Assembly (NCBI RefSeq): GCF_010820565.1
Contig: NZ_JAAIJQ010000001.1
Location: 96,948 to 160,947, forward strand
Direction: 5' to 3'
DNA from: Thiorhodococcus minor
Lineage (GTDB): Bacteria; Pseudomonadota; Gammaproteobacteria; Chromatiales; Chromatiaceae
Length of the DNA stretch: 64,000 nucleotides
The position numbers were made by a program, and so were the translations under genes. Positions 11,949 to 21,518 of the stretch are shown one piece after another (position 1 is the first letter of the stretch; every line of letters begins with the position of its first letter). The notes under the pieces were generated by a model, which did no database searches, was not told the DNA's origin, and saw nothing but the letters and a program-made list of their open reading frames with translations.

Positions 11949-14900
11949 ATGAAATCCATCAATTTTGAGTTTCTGCGCCCAGATTGGGACGATCTTGCCG
12001 CGCTCGGGGGATTTGCCGAGGGCTACGCGGCAACCGATCCTCAGAGTGCCCTGGTCAAGCTGCGCTTGTTCGCCGAGCAGATGGTCTCGGCCATCTATCG
12101 GCGTCTCAACCTACCCAAGACTCCCCAAGCCAACCTGATCGAGCTGCTCCAAGGTGCGGCGTTTCGGCAGGCGACCCCGAAGGTCGTGCAGGACAAGCTG
12201 CATGCACTGCGGATCGAGGGCAACAAGGCCGCGCATGGCGACCGCGTGGGTGTGACGATCGCCGACGCACTGATCAAGGAGGCCCACGATCTTGCCCGAT
12301 GGTTTTCCATAGCCCATCTCGGCCGCGCGGCATCGGAGTGCCCGTCATACCAATCGCCACCGCCAGGAGGCGCTGGTGCTGGACTCAAGGCCAAGCTCAA
12401 GCAGGAAAAGAAGGCCGCCTTGGAAAAGCTCGCGGCGCAAGAGGCGCAATTACTGGCGCTGCTTAAGGATCTCGAGTCGGCGCGCGAGCAAGCCGCGAGC
12501 GCCGAACAGCGCGTCGCCGACCTCCAGGCCGCGGCATCCAAGGGTCAGCGGGCCGCGGATGAGCTGCGGTTCGATGAAGCCGAGACCAGACGTCGCTTGA
12601 TCGACACCCAGCTCGTGGATGCGGGCTGGTCCGTCGGCCCTAATGGCACGGACACGGAGGAGGTGACGCGGGAAGTGCGGGTGGAGCATCAGCCGACGAC
12701 GTCCGGCATTGGCTTCGCCGACGACGTCTTGTGGGACGACAACGGCAAGCCGCTGGCCGTCATCGAGTCCAAGCGCACCTCCGTCGACGCCGAGAACGGG
12801 CGCACCCAAGCACGGCACTATGCCGATGGCTTGGAGAAGATGCACGGGCAACGCCCCGTCATCTTCTACACCAATGGCTTCGACATCTGGATTTGGGACG
12901 ACACCAACGGCTATCCACCACGCAAGCTGTTTGGCTTCTACTCCAAGGACAGCCTGCAGTACCTGGTCTACCAACGTCACGGCCGCCAAGCGCTCAACAC
13001 CTTGTCACCCAAGCGTGAGATCGTCGACCGTGGGTATCAGATCGAGGCCATCAAGCGTGTCACCGAGCGGCTGACCAGCAAACGGCGCAAGGCACTCATC
13101 GTTCAGGCCACGGGCACCGGCAAAACGCGCGTCGCGATCGCTTTGGCCGAGCTGTTGGTCCGCGGCGGCTGGGTCAAGCGCATTCTCTTCCTCTGCGATC
13201 GCCGCGAGCTGCGCAAACAGGCCAAGAACGCCTTCAACGATTTCCTCAACGAGCCGCTCGTCACCGTCGGTGCCCGCACCGCCCGAGACCGGCAGAAGCG
13301 CATCTATCTGGCCACCTATCCGGCCATGATGAAGGTCTTTCAGAGCTTCGACGTCGGCTTCTTCGACCTCATCATCGCCGACGAGTCGCACCGTTCCATT
13401 TACAACGTCTATGGCGACCTCTTTCGGTGGTTCGATTGCCTGCAAGTCGGGCTGACGGCAACGCCGGTGGAGTTCGTCGCCCGTAATACCTACCGCATGT
13501 TCGATTGCGAGGACCAAGCGCCAACGGTCTACTACTCGTTCGAGCGCGCGGTCGAGGAAAGAAACCTCGTCTCGTTCGAGGTGCACACCTACACCACCGG
13601 ATTCCATCGGCGCGGAATCAAGTACGACCAGCTCACCGACGATCAGCGTCGGCAGCTCGAAGAGGACGGGGTCGATCCGGAGGGGCTGAGCTACGAGGTG
13701 CGCGACCTGGACAAGAATGTCTACAACAAGGACACCAGCCGTCACGTCGTCCGTAACCTCATGGAGAACGGCATTCGCACCGCCGACGGCCAGGAAATCG
13801 GCAAGAGCATCATCTTTGCCCGCAACCACGAGCACGCCATGGTGCTGCGCAAGGTCTTCGATGAGCTCTATCCGCAGTATGGCGGCACCTACTGCCAGGT
13901 GATCGACAATTACGACCCGCGCGCGGAGCAGCTCATCGACGACTTCAAGGATCCGGCGAATCCGCTCACCGTCGCCATCTCAGTGGACATGCTCGATACC
14001 GGTATCGACGTCCCCGAGGTCGTCAACCTCGTTTTCGCCAAGCCCGTCTACTCCAAGGTCAAGTTCTGGCAGATGATCGGCCGCGGCGCGCGTCTCTGCC
14101 CGCACTTGTTCGGCCCCGACAAGCCCAAGACAGGCTTTCGCATCTTCGACCATTGGGGCAACTTCGACTACTTCGATTTCCACTATCAGCCGATGGAGCC
14201 GACCCAGTCCAAGTCGCTGATGCAGAATCTCCTGGAGGCACGCATCGCCCTCGCGGAAGGCGCGCTTCAGGCGGCCGAGCCGGATGCGTTCGCTGTTGTC
14301 GCGCAGCTCATTGCCGAGGACATCAATCGCCTGCCCGAGGAGTCCATCGCCGTGCGCGAAAAATGGCGCACCAAGCGTCAAGTCGGCAACCCCGAGACGC
14401 TGCATGCCTGGGCGCCGGCCACCGTCGCGACCCTGCGCGCCGAGATCGCGCCGCTGATGCAATGGGCGAATATCCGAGACCACACCGAGGCCCATGCCCT
14501 CGACTTGCTGATTGCCCGCATGCAGCTCGAGCTGTTGCGCAAGTCCGGACGGCTGGACGATTTGCGGATCGACCTGCTCGACAAGGTCAATAGGCTACAG
14601 ATGCACCTGAATCCGGTGCGGGATAAGGCGCAAAGGATCCAGCAAGTTCGCTCCGCGGGCTTCTGGGAGTCCGTCTCGTTCGCTGACCTGGAGGCCGTGC
14701 GCAAGGATCTACGCGAGATCATTCACCATCGGGCGACGGGGAGCGGTCCCCCGACCACAACGGCCAGAATCCTCGACATCCAAGAGGAGGCGAGCCAGGT
14801 CCAGACCGGACGCCGCTCGTCCTCGATACCCAGTGTCGACATGAGGGCTTACGAGCGTCAGGTCGAAGCCGCGTTGAAGGACCTGTTCGAGACCGATCCG

Positions 14901-15341
14901 GTACTGAGAAAGATCCGACACGGCAAGCCGGTTACCGACACGGAGCTGGCCAGCTTGGCGTCACTCGTGCTGACCCAGCATCCGGACGTGAATCTCGCGA
15001 CCCTGCGCGAGTTCTACGGGGAGGCGGTGCCGCTGGATCACATCCTGCGCACCATCGTCGGCATGGAGCCGGATGCCGTGCGTGAGCGCTTCAACGACTT
15101 CCTCTTCGAGCACCCGGCGCTCACTGCCAAGCAGACCCGTTTTCTCGGTCTGCTGCAGAACCACATCGCCAGGTATGGTGCGTTGGCGGTCGAGCGACTG
15201 TACGAAGATCCCTTCACCATGATCGATGCCGACGGCATCGACGGTGCCTTCCCGAACGAGGCGGACGCGGATGCATTGGTCAATGTCATCCAGAGCTTCG
15301 GGCCAGCCACGCAACCCGACGATAAACCGAGCCCCATGTGA
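11949..15341 (+). CDS. hsdR: Type I restriction enzyme, R subunit (HsdR)
   Basis: A 1130-residue motor and nuclease subunit of a type I restriction-modification system. A DUF4145-like helical domain (about 1-115) is followed by a coiled coil (about 140-210). An HSDR_N nuclease block contains FADDVLWDDNGKPLAVIESK (D...E-x-K). The SF2 motor has ATGTGKT, ADESH and LTATP motifs. The C-terminal EcoEI_R-like region follows. The start at ATG 11949 is preferred over 11934 because it begins the conserved MKSINFEFL. hsdM and hsdS follow after a small gene. The complex would cut unmodified incoming DNA. Confidence 0.93.
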   Translation: MKSINFEFLRPDWDDLAALGGFAEGYAATDPQSALVKLRLFAEQMVSAIYRRLNLPKTPQANLIELLQGAAFRQATPKVVQDKLHALRIEGNKAAHGDRVGVTIADALIKEAHDLARWFSIAHLGRAASECPSYQSPPPGGAGAGLKAKLKQEKKAALEKLAAQEAQLLALLKDLESAREQAASAEQRVADLQAAASKGQRAADELRFDEAETRRRLIDTQLVDAGWSVGPNGTDTEEVTREVRVEHQPTTSGIGFADDVLWDDNGKPLAVIESKRTSVDAENGRTQARHYADGLEKMHGQRPVIFYTNGFDIWIWDDTNGYPPRKLFGFYSKDSLQYLVYQRHGRQALNTLSPKREIVDRGYQIEAIKRVTERLTSKRRKALIVQATGTGKTRVAIALAELLVRGGWVKRILFLCDRRELRKQAKNAFNDFLNEPLVTVGARTARDRQKRIYLATYPAMMKVFQSFDVGFFDLIIADESHRSIYNVYGDLFRWFDCLQVGLTATPVEFVARNTYRMFDCEDQAPTVYYSFERAVEERNLVSFEVHTYTTGFHRRGIKYDQLTDDQRRQLEEDGVDPEGLSYEVRDLDKNVYNKDTSRHVVRNLMENGIRTADGQEIGKSIIFARNHEHAMVLRKVFDELYPQYGGTYCQVIDNYDPRAEQLIDDFKDPANPLTVAISVDMLDTGIDVPEVVNLVFAKPVYSKVKFWQMIGRGARLCPHLFGPDKPKTGFRIFDHWGNFDYFDFHYQPMEPTQSKSLMQNLLEARIALAEGALQAAEPDAFAVVAQLIAEDINRLPEESIAVREKWRTKRQVGNPETLHAWAPATVATLRAEIAPLMQWANIRDHTEAHALDLLIARMQLELLRKSGRLDDLRIDLLDKVNRLQMHLNPVRDKAQRIQQVRSAGFWESVSFADLEAVRKDLREIIHHRATGSGPPTTTARILDIQEEASQVQTGRRSSSIPSVDMRAYERQVEAALKDLFETDPVLRKIRHGKPVTDTELASLASLVLTQHPDVNLATLREFYGEAVPLDHILRTIVGMEPDAVRERFNDFLFEHPALTAKQTRFLGLLQNHIARYGALAVERLYEDPFTMIDADGIDGAFPNEADADALVNVIQSFGPATQPDDKPSPM

Positions 15342-15415
15342 GCCGTTGTGATGAACGAACCCATGAACCCCCCTCGACTTGCAAGCCGGGGCCTTTGAGA
15401 GTGCTCCAGACAAAC

Positions 15416-15649
15416 ATGAACGCCATCGAACTCGAAGCCAACGTGGACGAGAACAACGAACTCCACCTCAAGCTGCCGGAGCAGCACAGTGGCAAGCACG
15501 CGCGGGTTATCGTCCTGCTGGATTCCCCGAAATCTAATGCGCCCGGTAACCTGGATGCCTTCCTCGCCGCCCTACCGATCGCCGCAAAGGGCCGCGACCG
15601 TGCCGACATCACCGCACAGGTGCGGCAAGAGCGCGCGGGCTGGGACTGA
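15416..15649 (+). CDS. Small antitoxin-like protein
   Basis: 77 residues starting MNAIELEANVDENNELHLKLPE. It has a short beta-rich N-terminus and a charged helical C-terminus ending QVRQERAGWD, a layout seen in antitoxins paired with PIN-type toxins. I do not recognise a named family. It lies between hsdR and hsdM. The DNA just downstream looks like the stub of a partner gene rather than a full toxin. A longer frame from 15338 exists but its first 26 residues look non-native. Confidence 0.6.
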   Translation: MNAIELEANVDENNELHLKLPEQHSGKHARVIVLLDSPKSNAPGNLDAFLAALPIAAKGRDRADITAQVRQERAGWD

Positions 15650-15651
15650 GC

Positions 15652-15840
15652 ATGGCGCGACTCTTTCTCGACCTGGACCAACGACGACCTCTTGGCCAAG
15701 GCCGCCGACGCTCGTCTCGCCGTGTGGGATTGGGCGCGCATCGAGGCTGAGTCTCAGATCGAGCCGAGTCGAGCGTCTCAGCACCAGCCTTCCGAACAAC
15801 AACCGACACCACCTCTCACGGACCCCGACACCGACCACCA
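15652..15840 (+). pseudogene. Probable remnant of a toxin or other small gene
   Basis: An ATG at 15652 starts MARLFLDLDQ, a PIN-toxin-like beginning, but meets a stop after 32 codons. In the next frame, open from the antitoxin stop to 15843, a protein-like stretch reads SFSTWTNDDLLAKAADARLA and ends DPDTDHQ. The two frames together suggest a deletion or frameshift joining unrelated pieces. The functional call is uncertain. Confidence 0.3.
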
Positions 15841-17454
15841 ATGATCACTGGCGACCTCAAGCACCGCGTCGACAAGCTCTGGACCGACTTCTGGACCGGC
15901 GGCATCACCAATCCGCTCACCGTCATCGAGCAAATCAGTTTCCTGATGTTCGCGCGCCTGCTCGACATCACCGAGAGCCGCAACGAAAAGCGCGCGGCCC
16001 GCACCGGACGCCCCTTCAAGCGCATCTTCGTGCCCAGCGATGACCCGGAGAAGGATCAGCGGCGTCTGCGCTGGTCCCAGTTTCGTCAGCTCGGCGCGGA
16101 CGACATGCTGCCCCTGGTGCGCGATCGCGTCTTTCCGCACTTCAAGACCATCGTCCAGATGGAGACCGCCGAGGGCGCCCGGCAGACCAGCTTCCGCGAG
16201 TATTTCAAGGACGCCCAGCTCATGATCCAGAAACCCTCGCTCCTGGTGCAGGCGGTCAACATGATCGACGACCTGCCCCTGTCCGAGGGCGATGTCAAGG
16301 GCGACCTCTACGAATACCTGCTCTCCAAGCTCACCACCGCCGGCATCAACGGGCAGTTTCGCACCCCACGCCATGTCATCCGCCTGATGGTCGAGATGCT
16401 CGACCCCCAGCCCACCGAGACCGTCGCCGACCCCGCCTGCGGCACCGCCGGCTTCCTGGTGGAGGTCATGGAATACCTGCTGCGCACCTATTCCTCCCCG
16501 GAGGGCACCTACCAGAAGCAGGTCAACGGCCACACCGAGACCATCCATACCGGCGATCTGCTTGAGAAACACTGGCAGCACATCCGCACCGGCATGTTCC
16601 ACGGCTTCGACTTCGACGCCACCATGCTGCGCATCGCCGCCATGAACCTGTTGCTGCACGGCGTCGACGCCCCGGACATCCACTACCAGGACACCCTGAG
16701 CAACAATTTCACCGAGCGCTTCCCGACCAAGGCCGCGGACGCCTTCGACGTCATCCTCGCCAATCCGCCCTTCAAGGGCAGCCTGGACTTCGAGGACGTT
16801 CACCCAAGCCTGCTGCGCAAGGTCAAGACCAAGAAGACCGAGCTGCTCTTCATCGCCCTGATCCTGCGTCTGCTCAAGAACGGCGGGCGTTGCGCCGTCG
16901 TCGTGCCGGACGGCGTCCTGTTCGGCGCCAGCAAGGCCCATCAGACCTTGCGCAAGCACCTCATCGACGACAACCAGCTCGAGGCCGTCATCTCACTGCC
17001 GTCCGGTGTGTTCAAGCCCTATGCCGGTGTTTCCACCGCCATCCTGGTCTTCACCAAGGGCGGGCTCACCGACCGGGTCTTCTTCTACGATGTCGAGAAC
17101 GATGGTTTTTCGCTGGACGACAAGCGGCAGCCTGTCGAGGCCAATGACTTGCCGGATGCGCTGAGCCAATGGCGGAGCTGGAAAAATCTCCCCTCTCACG
17201 TGGGCGCGAGAGCCGGGGCTGAGGGCGTGACCTCCAGTGGCACCACTCCTTTTGCTGACTGTACCTCCAAAGCCTTTACCGTGCCGGTGGTGGAGATCGC
17301 CGGTAACAAATATGACCTGTCCATCAACCGCTACAAAGAGTTTGTCTACGAGGAGGAGCGATACGATCCGCCGAGGGAGATTGTGGCGCGGATGAAGGCG
17401 TTGGAGAAGGAAATCTTGGGGGATATGGATGAGCTAGAGGGGATGTTGAGATGA
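15841..17454 (+). CDS. hsdM: Type I DNA N6-adenine methyltransferase (HsdM)
   Basis: A 537-residue modification subunit. The helical HsdM_N domain covers about residues 5-145. The SAM-binding motif [13 protein letters not shown] is near residue 200. The adenine-methyltransferase motif IV NPPF is near 303, followed by a conserved [18 protein letters not shown] stretch. It methylates adenine in the sequence chosen by HsdS and protects self DNA. Its 3' end overlaps the hsdS start by 4 bp, giving coupled translation. Confidence 0.95.
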   Translation: MITGDLKHRVDKLWTDFWTGGITNPLTVIEQISFLMFARLLDITESRNEKRAARTGRPFKRIFVPSDDPEKDQRRLRWSQFRQLGADDMLPLVRDRVFPHFKTIVQMETAEGARQTSFREYFKDAQLMIQKPSLLVQAVNMIDDLPLSEGDVKGDLYEYLLSKLTTAGINGQFRTPRHVIRLMVEMLDPQPTETVADPACGTAGFLVEVMEYLLRTYSSPEGTYQKQVNGHTETIHTGDLLEKHWQHIRTGMFHGFDFDATMLRIAAMNLLLHGVDAPDIHYQDTLSNNFTERFPTKAADAFDVILANPPFKGSLDFEDVHPSLLRKVKTKKTELLFIALILRLLKNGGRCAVVVPDGVLFGASKAHQTLRKHLIDDNQLEAVISLPSGVFKPYAGVSTAILVFTKGGLTDRVFFYDVENDGFSLDDKRQPVEANDLPDALSQWRSWKNLPSHVGARAGAEGVTSSGTTPFADCTSKAFTVPVVEIAGNKYDLSINRYKEFVYEEERYDPPREIVARMKALEKEILGDMDELEGMLR

Positions 17455-18683
17455 AGGGATTGGCAGAGAGTCCTGGTGCCATTACGATTAATTGCGAAGC
17501 GTCATTCAATCCTAGTGGCCCGGATTCGTCTCAATGGGTGACCGGTCGGTTATCTGACGTAGCACAAGTCGAAAGAATAGGTGTTGATCCTGCGATCTTG
17601 TCTGATGAGAGATACGTTGGCCTAGAGCATATCAGCGGTGACTCGGGTGACTTGAGATGGCAGTATTCAAGAGAGGCTGAGCTAAGAAGTACAAAGTTCC
17701 GCTTTTCGTCTAGACATCTGCTATATGGGAAGCTGCGCCCCAATCTCAAGAAGATCGCACGCCCAGGTTTTGAGGGCGTTTGTAGCACCGATATCCTTCC
17801 GATTCGCCCTCGCGACGGAGTCATGGATCGGGACTATCTGTTTCACTTCTTACGTCAGCCGCAGATGATCGAGCTTGCGGTTTCTCAAACGTCTGGCGTT
17901 AATCTTCCTAGGTTGAGTCCGTCGTTACTTAGCGACTTTCCCATCTCGTATCCGAGAGATATTGCGGAGCAAAAACGCATCGCCGTCATCCTCGACAAGG
18001 CCGACGCCATCCGCCGCAAGCGCCAGCAAGCCATCCAACTCGCCGACGAATTCCTGCGGTCGGTGTTCTTGGATATGTTTGGCGATCCTGCGACCAACCC
18101 GAAAGCTTGGCGACGCGTGATAATCAGCGAGATCGGTAAGGTTATTACGGGAAATACGCCACCGCGTGAGCAAAAGCGTTACTACGGTAATCATATCGAG
18201 TGGATTAAGACAGACAATATCAGCGCCGCTAAATATTTCTTGACCAAAGCAACCGAGGGACTATCCGAATCCGGTCTGGGAGTCGGTAGATCAGTCCCTG
18301 CCGGCTCAACGCTGATAACCTGCATTGCCGGCAGCCCCTCTTCGATCGGAAACTCTGCCTATGCCGATCGTTCTGTTGCATTCAATCAGCAGATCAATGC
18401 CATCATGCCCTACCAAGAATTTCCGTCTTTGTTTGTATTCGGACTTGTTCGCGCTTCCAAGCGCTTGATTCAAGAGCGATCAACAGCGGCGATGAAAGGC
18501 ATGGTAAGTAAATCTAGTCTTGAGTCAGTCGAAGTGTACGATCCACCAGAGTCATTGAAAGCGCGCTACGCATCGATCTTTACCAAAGCGTTGGCCGATA
18601 TTGATCGACAGATAACCGCCGAAACACAAGCTGACATCCTGTTCAAAGCTGTCAGTCAAAGAGCGTTTGCGGGCATGCTATAG
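17451..18683 (+). CDS. hsdS: Type I specificity subunit (HsdS)
   Basis: 410 residues with the two-half layout of HsdS. TRD1 covers about 20-175. The central helical spacer contains [20 protein letters not shown] and [11 protein letters not shown]2 starts [15 protein letters not shown], and a C-terminal helical repeat ends QRAFAGML. It determines the recognition sequence of the HsdRMS complex. The TRDs are richer in A+T than hsdM, as expected for exchanged recognition modules. The target cannot be read from sequence alone. Confidence 0.93.
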   Translation: MKGLAESPGAITINCEASFNPSGPDSSQWVTGRLSDVAQVERIGVDPAILSDERYVGLEHISGDSGDLRWQYSREAELRSTKFRFSSRHLLYGKLRPNLKKIARPGFEGVCSTDILPIRPRDGVMDRDYLFHFLRQPQMIELAVSQTSGVNLPRLSPSLLSDFPISYPRDIAEQKRIAVILDKADAIRRKRQQAIQLADEFLRSVFLDMFGDPATNPKAWRRVIISEIGKVITGNTPPREQKRYYGNHIEWIKTDNISAAKYFLTKATEGLSESGLGVGRSVPAGSTLITCIAGSPSSIGNSAYADRSVAFNQQINAIMPYQEFPSLFVFGLVRASKRLIQERSTAAMKGMVSKSSLESVEVYDPPESLKARYASIFTKALADIDRQITAETQADILFKAVSQRAFAGML

Positions 18684-18938
18684 GCTTTCACAAACTTCTT
18701 AGATGTTGGGAGAGGAACGAATCCGGAATCCTCCGCTCGTCAATAACACCACTTGAATATAATTACACAACCAAACCAACTCGCACACGCAATGATTTGT
18801 CAAGATAAGCGACATGTTGCATTCCTTGCGAGTAATGGCTAAAGGGGAGTTCGTTGCGTTTGGGTTTGAAAAATCACTAGAACCCGTAAGAATTGAATAT
18901 TTTTCGATAATTTGAGGACCTAACGGAGACCTTACCCG

Positions 18939-19466
18939 TTGCCGAATCCAGACACACCAAGTTGGCATGATTCGAACCTGACGGAGCACTATAAGAGGCG
19001 GCTTGAGAAAGATGATGCTTGCTGGAAGGACATCCTGGGCATCACCCGATCCTTAGGAAAGAACGAATACGAGCAGGCGTCGTATTCCGCATACGAGTCG
19101 GCCATCTTGGAATACGAGGCCGAGGAACGCGGTAATCCTCGGCGCATTTGCCGTGTAGACAAGCGAACACTGAAGGCGATCACGGACTTAGATCGCCAGG
19201 TGATGATCACCTGCTATCACGAGCATTATGATCGTTCCCACGAAAAAGGCTCTCCGAGTAGATCGCTCGTCGAAAACACTTTGACGTTTCTGCGAGCCCT
19301 CGAGAACCGCTCTTCAGGAAAAGTGATAACACTGTACCGGATCGATCTCTTGAAGGAAAACATCAAGAACAGCAAGCAGCGTGCACGAAAGAGTCCGTTA
19401 GTCTTGCTGACCGCCGTACTCCGGCGTGACCACGTCAAAGGGTCATCTGGCGATGCTTCCGAATAG
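18939..19466 (+). CDS. Uncharacterised protein, first gene of a two-gene unit
   Basis: 175 residues from a TTG start (GGAG about 11 nt upstream), rich in charged residues and mostly helical. I recognise no family. It contains DRQVMITCYHEHYDRSHEKG in its middle and a basic C-terminus. The downstream gene overlaps its end by 14 bp, so the pair is probably coupled. It sits between a restriction-modification system and a toxin-antitoxin pair, so a defence role is plausible but unproven. Confidence 0.6.
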   Translation: MPNPDTPSWHDSNLTEHYKRRLEKDDACWKDILGITRSLGKNEYEQASYSAYESAILEYEAEERGNPRRICRVDKRTLKAITDLDRQVMITCYHEHYDRSHEKGSPSRSLVENTLTFLRALENRSSGKVITLYRIDLLKENIKNSKQRARKSPLVLLTAVLRRDHVKGSSGDASE

Positions 19467-20679
19467 ACGGCGCATCGACTCTCTGACTAGCGAAATAGCT
19501 CTATGGGAGCGCCTGCTTCGTCCCCACGAGCAGGCTTTGGTGTCGCTGGAAGCACCCGCGTTGCTCAGCTTCGAGATCTTCGAAGATGGAGAGCCGACTG
19601 GTGTAACGGCTGGATTCGCGCTGGAGGGATTACTTGCGGCTCTTGGACGATTCCGGGATGTGTCGCACGCAGCTCGTCATTTTTGGCCAGATCAATCATC
19701 CAGGTTTGCTGAAGTCTATGTGCGACCGGTGCTTGCTAGCGTACTTCCCCTCCTGACCCAAAGGTTGGCCAATGACCGGGATCTGGTGAACCGTATCCTC
19801 CAAGCCGAAACATCGCCCTGGTATCAGGTTGGTCAGCACGACGATCACCCCGCAGATGCTACTGCGCTGTTTGATTTTTTTTGCAACTTCAGGCGTTTCG
19901 TCGGTAAGGCGTCGATGCTTGATGAAGTCAATGAAATCACTCAGCCCGCCAGCCACATGATATCGACTGCATGGCTCTCCAAGGCGCTTCCTTTGAAGGA
20001 GGAAATGCCTCGGGCAGATCGGCGCATGCTGACCATGGCTCTACGAAGCTATCTCTCGGCCGAATATCTTTTCCCATGGCTACCGGAACGCGACGACAAC
20101 GTCACATCAATTTACTACCCGCGCCTCTTTGAAGCAGCAGAGATTTTGGAGCCACCTATGCCACACACCAGTGGAGATATTCTCGATCAGCAGCTCGATG
20201 AGCTAGATGTGGACCATGAATCCGCCGAGACAATTCGACGTATCTTTCGCCGCATCAGCAACGTGATAGGGGAGGTCGGTGACTTCGACGAGGTAGTGCG
20301 TGGCATCACGTCTGAGGGAGGGCAGTGGGGGCGAGATTCGATGGTTGGATCAAACGGACCAATTAACATCATCCCGGCTCCGGATCACAATGCGTCTTGC
20401 CGACAAGTGCTTGTCGCCTTTGCCAGAGGAAAGAAGCCCAGATATGGCTTGAAAGCCGTCATGCGACAGGTTCGTGAGCAGCTGATCCGATGTGGTGATT
20501 CCGCATGCCGTTGGGACGAGCCGACTCGCATCGTGATCCTGTTCACCGACATTTGGGATAAGACAATCTTCTCGGAAAGTCTCGGGGACATTCAGGCCCA
20601 TCGGCAAACTAGATCAATGCGTAAGATCATCATTGGGGCGCTGGTGAACGGTAGCCAGGTTACGCCACAGAAGATCTAG
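19453..20679 (+). CDS. Uncharacterised protein, second gene of a two-gene unit
   Basis: 408 residues from ATG 19453 (AAAGGG upstream). An alternative GTG start at 19426 would lengthen it by nine residues. I do not recognise the family. The N-terminal ~270 residues look helical. After a DEVVRGITSEGG segment the C-terminal ~110 residues turn alpha/beta, with IVILFTDIWDKTIF and MRKIIIGALVNG. This could be a small nuclease- or Rossmann-like domain, but no catalytic signature is clear. Its overlap with the upstream gene suggests the two products act together. Confidence 0.65.
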   Translation: MLPNRRRIDSLTSEIALWERLLRPHEQALVSLEAPALLSFEIFEDGEPTGVTAGFALEGLLAALGRFRDVSHAARHFWPDQSSRFAEVYVRPVLASVLPLLTQRLANDRDLVNRILQAETSPWYQVGQHDDHPADATALFDFFCNFRRFVGKASMLDEVNEITQPASHMISTAWLSKALPLKEEMPRADRRMLTMALRSYLSAEYLFPWLPERDDNVTSIYYPRLFEAAEILEPPMPHTSGDILDQQLDELDVDHESAETIRRIFRRISNVIGEVGDFDEVVRGITSEGGQWGRDSMVGSNGPINIIPAPDHNASCRQVLVAFARGKKPRYGLKAVMRQVREQLIRCGDSACRWDEPTRIVILFTDIWDKTIFSESLGDIQAHRQTRSMRKIIIGALVNGSQVTPQKI

Positions 20680-20717
20680 CTCTCAGAATCTACCAGGACA
20701 ACTTTAATAGTGTAAAC

Positions 20718-20942
20718 ATGAACACAAAGCAACTCATCGATGAAGCGGTATCGCTACCAGTGGAAGATCGTGCGCGAGTGATCGATTCGCTACTCCGTAG
20801 CATGAACCAACCCGAATCAGAGATTGATAAGAAATGGGCGGAAGAAGCGAAACGGCGTCTTGCTGAGCTTCGATTTGGTCACGTAAAAGCCATTCCAGGA
20901 GAAGAAGTCTTTAATAAGGTTCAGGAAAGGTTTCAAAAATGA
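20718..20942 (+). CDS. Addiction-module antitoxin (Unstab_antitox family)
   Basis: 74 residues beginning MNTKQLIDEAVSLPVEDRARVIDSLL, the typical start of the addiction-module protein family (PF09720) that pairs with ParE/RelE toxins. The C-terminal part (WAEEAKRRLAELRFG...VKAIPGEEVFNKV) carries the toxin-binding region usual for the family. It overlaps the toxin start by 4 bp (ATGA), so the pair is co-translated. Antitoxins of this type normally repress their own promoter. Confidence 0.88.
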   Translation: MNTKQLIDEAVSLPVEDRARVIDSLLRSMNQPESEIDKKWAEEAKRRLAELRFGHVKAIPGEEVFNKVQERFQK

Positions 20943-21229
20943 GCTTTTCCTTTCATCCAGAAGCAGAAAAGGACTTTAATACGGCAATCGATTATTACGA
21001 AGATGTAGAGTCTGGTTTGGGGTATGACTTCGCACTGGAAGTTCGGGCAGCCATCAAACGGGCAGTCGATTTCCCAAAGGCTTGGGCTGTCCTCGAGGGA
21101 GATGTCAGGCGGTCTTTGGTCAAGCGATTTCCATATGGGATCCTGTATTCCGAAGAGCATGATGGAATATTCATCATCGCGGTCATGAACCTTTATCGCG
21201 AGCCAGGATATTGGAAGAAGAGGAAGTAA
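20939..21229 (+). CDS. ParE/RelE-superfamily toxin
   Basis: 96 residues beginning MSFSFHPEAEKDFNTAIDYY, a classic ParE-like N-terminus, with VRRSLVKRFPYGILYSEE and a C-terminal IIAVMNLYREPGYW motif. ParE-like proteins poison gyrase, while RelE-like relatives cleave mRNA at the ribosome; which applies here is not certain. It forms an overlapping pair with the upstream antitoxin and probably stabilises the island. Confidence 0.88.
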   Translation: MSFSFHPEAEKDFNTAIDYYEDVESGLGYDFALEVRAAIKRAVDFPKAWAVLEGDVRRSLVKRFPYGILYSEEHDGIFIIAVMNLYREPGYWKKRK

Positions 21230-21235
21230 AACAAG

Positions 21236-21508
21236 GTGGCAAATCTGGTCTACAACCCGCAGGAGATTGACATTGCCATCGGCAACACCCCGGCAGCCAA
21301 GTACATGCAGACCCTCGCCGGACAGTGCGAAGGCAAGCAGCCCGTCTATGGCGGCATCGTCGAGATAGAAACCATGCACACGAACTTCCGCATGAACGCC
21401 ATCCCGGAAGCACTGCTCAGTGGTGGACTGCTCGAGTACGAAGACTTCCTCGCCGCCCGACGCCGACTGATGGCGGAGCGGTGGAAGACGTACTACTGGT
21501 CCCTGTGA
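21236..21508 (+). CDS. Small uncharacterised protein, possibly a C-terminal fragment
   Basis: 90 residues from a GTG start with GAGGAAG upstream in the toxin 3' end. The segment QPVYGGIVEIETMHTNFRMN and the end RWKTYYWSL look like the conserved C-terminus of a longer family that I cannot name. The whole N-terminal part would be missing. It ends 10 bp before the AAA ATPase gene and is co-oriented with it. It may be a relic left when the toxin-antitoxin pair was acquired, or a genuine small partner. Confidence 0.45.
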   Translation: MANLVYNPQEIDIAIGNTPAAKYMQTLAGQCEGKQPVYGGIVEIETMHTNFRMNAIPEALLSGGLLEYEDFLAARRRLMAERWKTYYWSL

Positions 21509-21518
21509 GGTCAGAGCG

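Noticed and set aside
11597..11968. 123-codon open frame before hsdR
   Set aside because: No family features, poor start context, mixed A+T-rich and GC-rich composition, and it overlaps the real hsdR start.
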